DNA of 64,000 nt from Catellatospora sichuanensis (GTDB lineage: Bacteria > Actinomycetota > Actinomycetes > Mycobacteriales > Micromonosporaceae). Below the pieces are notes generated by a model, which saw only the letters and a list, made by a program, of their open reading frames with translations, did no database searches and had not been told where the DNA came from. The DNA is taken from NCBI RefSeq assembly GCF_007483665.1, contig NZ_VIQO01000002.1:310001-374000 (forward strand), given 5' to 3'. Below are positions 58,412-64,000 of the stretch, in pieces; position 1 is the first letter of the stretch, and every line of letters begins with the position of its first letter. A program made the position numbers and the translations under genes.

Positions 58412-59500
58412 TCAGCGACCAGTGAACGGGCGGCCGGCGTGGACGAGGGTGTGCCAGAGCTGCTTGACGTACTGCAGAAGCTCGTCGGGCGTGCCCCAGG
58501 TGGACCAGGACTCCGGGCGGCAGAGCATGTCGGCGGCGGCGCGGCCGACGAGCTCGGCGTCGAACGTGCCGCGCGGGCCCGCGTACCGCGCGCAGACCTC
58601 CGCGGCCAGCGGCGGGATCGCCGGGCCGCGGAAGTCCGGTCCCACCTCGGCGGCCGTCAGCTCGAACCCGGCGTGCCACTCCAGGTCGATGCCGAGCCGG
58701 GCGGCGAGACCGGTGAGCAGATCGCCGGACGGCGTGCCGCGGAAGCTGGGGTCGAGCACGAGCGCTTCGGCGTCCACGGCGAGGTCCACCGGGCCGTGGA
58801 CCTGCACTTCGAGATAGTCGTCCAGGGCGCGGCCATGGTCATCCGCTGCGGCCGCTTCGGTGAGTCCGCGCAGCACGGTGAGCGGGTCGACATCGGGGCG
58901 GCCGAGTGTAACGCCGGTCTCGCAGGCCTGCTCGACGAGCCCGGCCAGCACGGGTTCGAAGGCGGCGAGCGTGCCGACGTCGGCGGGGCCGAGGTGGCTG
59001 TCGCCCACGGTGACCGTGCAGCGCGCGTTCACCGACGGGCGCAGCCGCACGTGGCAGGAGCCGAAGCGGGGGCATGCGCCGTCCGGGTGGCCGAGCAGGT
59101 TCAGGCCGCCGTAGAGCGGGCGCTCCGCGGGCGGCACGCTGGGGCCCTGGTACGCCCCGCCGAACAGCGACTCCTCCCAGCGGTCGCGGTCGCCGGTCAG
59201 GAAGGCGGTACGGCTGCCGTTGGAGACGCCGGTCTCGAACTGGCTCCGGTAGCGGCCGTCGGCGGCCATCGACGCGGCGACCGTGCGCCCGTCGGCCAGC
59301 AGCCGGTCGGGATGGAAGTTCAGGGTGACCCGTCCGTGCGCGGCCACGGCCGCCAGGAGTTCGGCCAGGTCCGGCACCTCGCCGAGTCGTTCCAGGGCGC
59401 GGTGCCGATGCCGTGCCGCGACATCGGTCAGGTACGCGAGCGCAGCCAGCTGCGCGGCGGTCAGTGCTGTCTGCGTGTCCTGGAAGGTCGCCCCAGTCAT
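58412..59500 (-). CDS. DUF3626 domain-containing protein
   Basis: A 362-residue cytosolic protein of DUF3626. The recognisable signature is RVTLNFHPDRLLADGRTVAASMAADGRYRSQFETGVSNG (about 57-95), followed by LFGGAYQ, GACPRFGSCHVRLRPSVNARCTVTVGDSHLGP and a C-terminal helical part. The role is unknown; the NFHPDR and conserved Arg/Cys residues suggest an enzyme acting on nucleotides or peptides. ATG at 59500 is preceded by GAGGTCGCAGGC. It lies convergent to pspA and divergent from the DUF255 gene. Confidence 0.86.
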   Translation of the reverse strand: MTGATFQDTQTALTAAQLAALAYLTDVAARHRHRALERLGEVPDLAELLAAVAAHGRVTLNFHPDRLLADGRTVAASMAADGRYRSQFETGVSNGSRTAFLTGDRDRWEESLFGGAYQGPSVPPAERPLYGGLNLLGHPDGACPRFGSCHVRLRPSVNARCTVTVGDSHLGPADVGTLAAFEPVLAGLVEQACETGVTLGRPDVDPLTVLRGLTEAAAADDHGRALDDYLEVQVHGPVDLAVDAEALVLDPSFRGTPSGDLLTGLAARLGIDLEWHAGFELTAAEVGPDFRGPAIPPLAAEVCARYAGPRGTFDAELVGRAAADMLCRPESWSTWGTPDELLQYVKQLWHTLVHAGRPFTGR

Positions 59501-59620
59501 GCCTGCGACCTCATCACACGGTCGCCACCGGCGGTAACGCGGTATACGAGCGCGCCGCCCGCCTCACCGAGACCCCCCGTCGACCGGGACTTCGGGGTGC
59601 GGACCAAGGTCGGTGAGGTG

Positions 59621-59679
59621 CAGTTTCGGGGAATCTGTGCCTATCGCGGGCGGCGATCGTGCACTTTCCCTGAAACTGG
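59621..59679. repeat. Inverted repeat in the DUF255 gene upstream region
   Basis: CAGTTTCGGGGAA (59621-59633) and TTCCCTGAAACTG (59667-59679) pair over 13 bp with one G-T wobble, around a 33-base loop, about 85 bases before the GTG. It may be an operator or a small palindromic repeat. Confidence 0.5.
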
Positions 59680-59763
59680 CGCACGGGATTCGCGACGCGG
59701 TGGTCAGTGGCGACAAAAGGGGCACCGGGGCACGGTGCAGGGCGTTGTGAGAGGGTGGGACGT

Positions 59764-61836
59764 GTGAACCGACTCGGGGACGCGACCTCGCCATACCTGC
59801 TGCAGCACGCCGACAACCCGGTGCACTGGTGGCCGTGGTGTGACGAGGCGTTCGAGGAGGCCAAGCGCCGGGACGTGCCGGTGCTGATCTCCGTCGGATA
59901 CGCCGCGTGCCACTGGTGCCACGTGATGGCGCACGAATCGTTCGAGGACGCGGTCGTCGGCGACGTCATCAACGAGAACTTCGTGGCGATCAAGGTGGAC
60001 CGCGAGGAGCGCCCCGACGTGGACGCGGTCTACATGTCGGCGACGCAGGCGATGACCGGGCAGGGCGGCTGGCCGATGACGGTGTTCGCCGCACCCGACG
60101 GCAAGCCCTTCCTGTGCGGCACCTACTACCCGAAGGTGCAGTTCACGCGGCTGCTCGAGGCGGTCACCGAGGCCTGGCGCGACCAGCGCACGCAGGTGCT
60201 GGAGCAGGGCGAGGCGGTGGTCGAGGCGATCGCGCGCAACCCGATCGAGGGCGGCGGCGAGATCACCAAGGAGCTGCTGGACCACGCGGTGGAGCGGCTG
60301 CGCGCCGACTACGACAGCGTGCGGGGCGGCTTCGGTGGGGCGCCGAAGTTCCCGCCGCACATGCTGATGCTGTTCCTGCTGCGCCACCACCAGCGGGCCA
60401 AGGACGCCGACGCGCTGGAGCTGGTGCGGCACACCGGCGAGGCGATGGCCCGCGGCGGCATCTACGACCAGCTCGGCGGCGGTTTCCACCGGTACGCGGT
60501 GGACGCGACGTGGACCGTGCCGCACTTCGAGAAGATGCTGTACGACAACGCGCTGCTGCTGCGCGTCTACAACGAGATCTGGCGGCTGACCGCCGACCCG
60601 CTGGCCCAGCGCATCGCGACCGAGACGGCGATGTTCCTGGTCAACGACCTGCAGACGGCCGAGGGCGGGTTCGCCTCGGCGCTGGACGCCGACACCGACG
60701 GCGTGGAGGGCACCACGTATTCGTGGACCCCGGCGCAGCTGACCGAGGTGCTGGGCGCCGACGACGCCGCGTTCGCGGCGGACCTGTTCGGGGTGACCGG
60801 GGCCGGCACGTTCGAGCACGGCACGTCGGTGCTGGTGCTCAAGCGCGACATCGACGACGTCGCGCCGGACGTGCAGCAGCGCTGGGAGCGGGTGCGCGGG
60901 CTGATGATGGCGGCGCGCCGGGAGCGGCCGCAGCCGATGCGCGACGACAAGGTGGTCGCAGCCTGGAACGGACTGGCGGTCACCGCGCTGTGCGAGTTCT
61001 GGCGCAACTACACCGAGGTCGGCGACCTGGCCGACGTGGAGAACGTGGACTTCCGCGCGATCGCGCTGGAGGCGGGCGAGCTGCTGCTGTCCACGCACGT
61101 CGTGGACGCTGGTGGGGAGTCCTCGGCGGTCCGCCGTCCAGGCGGGCCGCAGGGACGGGCCACCAGCGGAGGGCGGCTGCGGCGGGTGTCGCGGGATGGG
61201 GCGGTCGGGCAGCCGGCGGGCGTGCTGGAGGACTACGGCTGCGTGGCCGAGGCGTTCTGCGCGCTGCACCAGGTCACCGGCGACGGCCGCTGGCTGGAGG
61301 CGGCCGGTGCGCTGCTCGACACGGCGGCCGAGCGCTTCCGGGACGGGCAGGGCGGCTTCCACGACACCGCCGACGACGCGGAGCAGCTGGTGATCCGGCC
61401 CGCGGACCCGACCGACAACGCCACCCCGTCGGGGCTGTCGTCGCTGGTCAACGCGCTGCTGAGCTACGCGGCGCTGAGCGGCGAGCCGCGCTGGCGGGAG
61501 ATGGCCGAGCGGGCGCTGTCCACGGTCGTGCCGCTGCTGGCCCGGCACCCCCGGTTCGCCGGGTACGCCGCCGCGGGGGCGGAGGCGCTGCTGTCGGGGC
61601 CGTACGAGATCGCGATCGCGACCACCGACCCGGAGACCGACCCGCTGCTGCTGACCGCGATCGAACACGCACCACCCGGAGCGGTGATCGTGGCGGGTCA
61701 CCCGGACGCGCCGGGAGTGCCGCTGCTGGCGGGCCGGACGATGGTCGGTGACCAGCCCACGGCGTACGTCTGCCGGGGGTTCGTCTGCGACCGTCCGGTG
61801 ACGACAACTGTCGAACTGGCGACAATTCTCGGCTGA
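59764..61836 (+). CDS. DUF255 thioredoxin-domain protein (YyaL/SPATA20 family)
   Basis: A 690-residue cytosolic protein. The N-terminal 160 residues are a thioredoxin-like domain ([32 protein letters not shown] with Cys49 and Cys52, [26 protein letters not shown]), and the rest is an (alpha/alpha)6 glycosidase-like barrel ([62 protein letters not shown]). This is the conserved YyaL/spermatogenesis-20 architecture; function unproven, perhaps thiol-dependent. A low-complexity Gly/Arg insert lies near 450-480. GTG at 59764 is preceded by GAGAGGGTGGG. Confidence 0.92.
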   Translation: MNRLGDATSPYLLQHADNPVHWWPWCDEAFEEAKRRDVPVLISVGYAACHWCHVMAHESFEDAVVGDVINENFVAIKVDREERPDVDAVYMSATQAMTGQGGWPMTVFAAPDGKPFLCGTYYPKVQFTRLLEAVTEAWRDQRTQVLEQGEAVVEAIARNPIEGGGEITKELLDHAVERLRADYDSVRGGFGGAPKFPPHMLMLFLLRHHQRAKDADALELVRHTGEAMARGGIYDQLGGGFHRYAVDATWTVPHFEKMLYDNALLLRVYNEIWRLTADPLAQRIATETAMFLVNDLQTAEGGFASALDADTDGVEGTTYSWTPAQLTEVLGADDAAFAADLFGVTGAGTFEHGTSVLVLKRDIDDVAPDVQQRWERVRGLMMAARRERPQPMRDDKVVAAWNGLAVTALCEFWRNYTEVGDLADVENVDFRAIALEAGELLLSTHVVDAGGESSAVRRPGGPQGRATSGGRLRRVSRDGAVGQPAGVLEDYGCVAEAFCALHQVTGDGRWLEAAGALLDTAAERFRDGQGGFHDTADDAEQLVIRPADPTDNATPSGLSSLVNALLSYAALSGEPRWREMAERALSTVVPLLARHPRFAGYAAAGAEALLSGPYEIAIATTDPETDPLLLTAIEHAPPGAVIVAGHPDAPGVPLLAGRTMVGDQPTAYVCRGFVCDRPVTTTVELATILG

Positions 61837-61963
61837 TAGCACGATATGAGCGGCCAAACGGACAATCCTGGCTAGGCTGAGGCTTCCCCCGACGACCGTG
61901 GCGTGCCCGCTGCTCCGCAGTGCGACGCCACCGTCGCTCAGCCTTCCCTGAGGAGATGGTCGC

Positions 61964-64000
61964 GTGGCCGGTCTCGCCGCTCTGCTGAGCTTCGGCTCCG
62001 ATCGCAAATCCACCGACACGCTCACCGCACTGTCCCGCGCGCTCGCACCGCGCGGCTCCGAGGAGGCCCGCGGCGTCTGCGGCTCCGCGAAACTCCTGGT
62101 CCGCGCCGCGATGCCGATCGTGCACCGGCTGGACGTCACCACTCTGATCGTCGACGGCATCGTCGAGCTGAGCACCCTGGCCCACCGGTACGCCGAGCGG
62201 GGGCCGCTGGGCCTGGTCGGCGGGGCCGACCCGTACACGCTGATCATGGCCGATCCGGATGGTCTCGTGCTGGCCCGCAACGGCGACGGCCCGCCGCTCT
62301 ACTACGCCCGCTGCCGCGGCGCGGTGCTGGTCGCCAGCGAGCCCGCCGCACTGCTGGCCGCGGGGGTGCCCGCCCGGCCCGACCCGGAGACCGTCGCCCG
62401 GTTCCTGGCCGTCGGCAGCTGCGACGAGGGCGCGGCCACCTTCTTCGACGGCATCCGCCGGGTGCTGCCGCACCAGGTCGTCGAGATCTCCGCCGGGCAC
62501 ACCGACGGCTGGGTGGTCCGCGCGCACCCGCCGGTCCGGCACCGGGGCCACCCGATCACCGGTCGGATGGCGCTGCTCGGCGCGGTCGGCGAAGGGCGGC
62601 TCGGCGTGCTGCTCGGCCCCGGCCTGCCCGGCGCGGCGGTGCTCGGCGCGGCGCTGTCCGAGCGCGCCGAGCCCCGCGGGCTGCCCGTGTACTCGGTGAA
62701 CTTCCCGGGGCTGCCGGCGGACTCGTCCGCGTACGCCTCGGCGCTGCTCGGCCCGCTGCCCGACGCCAGCGTGCGGCACCGGGCGCTGCCGTTCTTCGCC
62801 GACGAGATCGACGTCGACGGGTTCCTCGCCGACGTCGGCGAGCCCATGCCCGACCTGTCCTCGTACCTCGCCTGGGCGGTGGCGCGGGCGACCGGGGGCG
62901 AGATCGACGCGCTGCTGGGCGCGGGCGGCTGGAGCGGACCGGTCGGCCACCTGCCGCGCCTGGCCGACCGGGTCGCCAGCCGCTACGGCGTCGCGCTGCG
63001 GTTCCCGTACCGGGACCTGGAGACCACCGACGAGGCGCTGCGGGCCGAGCTGCGCGGGCTCGCCGAGCGCACCCTGCCGCCGGTGTCGTTGCGGGCCGCC
63101 GGGGCCGCCCCCGCCGCCGCGTCGCTGGAGCCGCCGCTGCGGGAGATCCTGCTGAGGCTGCGCGCCGAGATGATCAGCGCGCTGCTGTATCCGCGCCACG
63201 GCGCGACCGACCACGACGGGCTCGCCGTCATGCAGCACCTGCCGACCGCGCACGAGGCCGACGTGGCCCGGTTGTGGCGTCGTTACCTGCTCGAGCGCTG
63301 GCTGACCACGGTCCTCGCGCCGTACGAACGCACCCCCGACGTGCCCGTGGCCCGCCCCGCGCCCGGACCGGTCGTGATCGCCGCGGCGGGGCAGGACTGG
63401 ACCACCCACGCCGTGGTCACCGAGCCCATCACGGCCGGTGACCGCATCGCCGACAAGTTCGCCTGGTACGTCGCCGAGTTCGCGCACGGCGCCGACAAGT
63501 CCGCCCGACAGGCGCTGCGCCGCCCCTGGCACCTGCTCGTCGCCGCGAAGCCGGTCGCCGTGGCCCAGGGCCTGTCCCGGGCAATCTGGGAGATCGAGCC
63601 CGGCTCGTACGCCCGCGCGCTGGTCCGGCTCGCCGGGCCCGCCGTCGGGCTGGCCGACCCGTGGAGCATGCAGGTGGCGCTCGACCACGGCGGCCCGGTC
63701 CGGCTCGGGCTGGCGGTGCTGAGCGCCCGGCTGGGCCGCCGCGCCTGGGCCGAGCGTTTCGCCGGGCCGCTGGTCCGCTCCGTCTGCCCGCCCCGCGAGC
63801 AGGCCTGCCCGCCCGCGCACCTGGCCGTGGTGCCGCCGCCCCGCGACGCCGACCGGGTCGCCGAGCAGATCGTCGCGGCGCTGCGCAAGACGCTGCCCGA
63901 CGACGTGTACGCCATGCTGGCCGGCTGCGCCGTCGTCGGCGCGGGAGACGGCGGCATGCGTCTGCTGGGCTGGTCACAGCCCGGTGAGCCGCCCGCCGGG
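61964..64000 (+). CDS. Degenerate asparagine-synthetase-like protein fused to CofE-like domain (partial)
   Basis: 679 codons are visible without a stop, running off the right edge. Residues 1-210 match a class II glutamine amidotransferase (GADPYTLIMADPDGLVLARNGDGPPLYYAR, FFDGIRRVLPHQVVEIS), but the N-terminal nucleophile Cys is absent. Residues 215-430 match an asparagine-synthetase ATP-binding region where the usual SGGxDSS loop reads LGPGLPGAA, so catalysis is unlikely. From about 470 the sequence (ITAGDRIADKFAWYVAEF, AAKPVAVAQGLSRAIWEIEPGSYARALVRL, WSMQVALDHGG, GCAVVGAGDGGMRLLG) resembles the F420-0:gamma-glutamyl ligase (CofE/COG1478) family. GTG at 61964 has GAGGAGA upstream. TAGGCT at 61873 may be the -10. 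Confidence 0.72.
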   Translation, partial: MAGLAALLSFGSDRKSTDTLTALSRALAPRGSEEARGVCGSAKLLVRAAMPIVHRLDVTTLIVDGIVELSTLAHRYAERGPLGLVGGADPYTLIMADPDGLVLARNGDGPPLYYARCRGAVLVASEPAALLAAGVPARPDPETVARFLAVGSCDEGAATFFDGIRRVLPHQVVEISAGHTDGWVVRAHPPVRHRGHPITGRMALLGAVGEGRLGVLLGPGLPGAAVLGAALSERAEPRGLPVYSVNFPGLPADSSAYASALLGPLPDASVRHRALPFFADEIDVDGFLADVGEPMPDLSSYLAWAVARATGGEIDALLGAGGWSGPVGHLPRLADRVASRYGVALRFPYRDLETTDEALRAELRGLAERTLPPVSLRAAGAAPAAASLEPPLREILLRLRAEMISALLYPRHGATDHDGLAVMQHLPTAHEADVARLWRRYLLERWLTTVLAPYERTPDVPVARPAPGPVVIAAAGQDWTTHAVVTEPITAGDRIADKFAWYVAEFAHGADKSARQALRRPWHLLVAAKPVAVAQGLSRAIWEIEPGSYARALVRLAGPAVGLADPWSMQVALDHGGPVRLGLAVLSARLGRRAWAERFAGPLVRSVCPPREQACPPAHLAVVPPPRDADRVAEQIVAALRKTLPDDVYAMLAGCAVVGAGDGGMRLLGWSQPGEPPAG

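Overview
The window is a stretch of chromosome from a very GC-rich (roughly 70 percent or more) Gram-positive actinomycete, most likely a Micromonosporaceae member (Actinoplanes/Catellatospora/Micromonospora type). This rests on codon use (almost every codon ends in G or C), frequent GTG starts, a mycothiol S-conjugate amidase (Mca), the actinobacterial order eno - ftsB-like - DUF501 - N-acetylglutamate synthase - ppx, and a rare-codon tRNA-Leu(UAA) of the bldA type. The family name is an inference; no rRNA is present. I see no prophage, transposase, integrase, CRISPR array or secondary-metabolite cluster. It reads as a core-chromosome region with small accessory patches.

Layout. 1-700: start of an SDR oxidoreductase running off the left edge. 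1-14.5 kb: lipoprotein, mfd, ogt, a membrane protein, a SurA-like lipoprotein plus mazG, a DUF885 peptidase-like protein, a lipoprotein, eno, ftsB/divIC, DUF501, argA-type NAGS. 14.5-24.3 kb: ppx; a padR-HAAS regulatory pair joined by two tandem 68-bp mini-ORF cassettes; two paralogous small membrane proteins; dienelactone hydrolase plus udgB; then a DUF4129 - small membrane protein - moxR - DUF58 - membrane protein operon containing a third cassette. 24.3-36.6 kb: ndh, a large membrane protein, tRNA-Leu(UAA), a Bax1-I family protein, thiolase, two coupled SGNH hydrolases, DUF1232, cystathionine beta-synthase, a Pro/Ser-rich membrane-anchored protein. 36.6-46.5 kb: ribonuclease Z, a TAT lipoprotein intradiol dioxygenase, GNAT, GH3 glycosidase, lipoprotein, a two-gene module with a frameshifted AbiEii-type nucleotidyltransferase, msrA, metB. 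46.5-64 kb: membrane proteins, amidase, threonine dehydratase, greA, DUF4307, mca, a GGDEF-EAL protein, a coiled-coil membrane protein plus pspA, DUF3626, a DUF255 thioredoxin-like protein, and at the right edge a fusion of a degenerate asparagine-synthetase-like region with a CofE-like (F420 gamma-glutamyl ligase) domain.

How genes work together: cbs and metB are the two trans-sulfuration enzymes, 11 kb apart; msrA and mca fit thiol/redox homeostasis; mfd, ogt, mazG and udgB are DNA and nucleotide maintenance genes; moxR-DUF58-DUF4129 is a typical chaperone/VWA-like membrane cluster; pspA with its neighbour is an envelope-stress module.

The most unusual signals are non-coding or semi-coding: (1) short cassettes that are each a 21-23 codon ORF entered and left through ATGA stop-start overlaps, placed exactly at operon junctions; (2) a 75-bp palindromic repeat present in four intergenic places; (3) 26-bp tandem repeats before the dioxygenase gene; (4) a recurring TANNNT-N6/7-GTG/ATG arrangement predicting leaderless mRNAs; (5) a single TTA codon in moxR in the same window as the UUA-reading tRNA; (6) a leaderless 10-codon uORF overlapping the rnz start.
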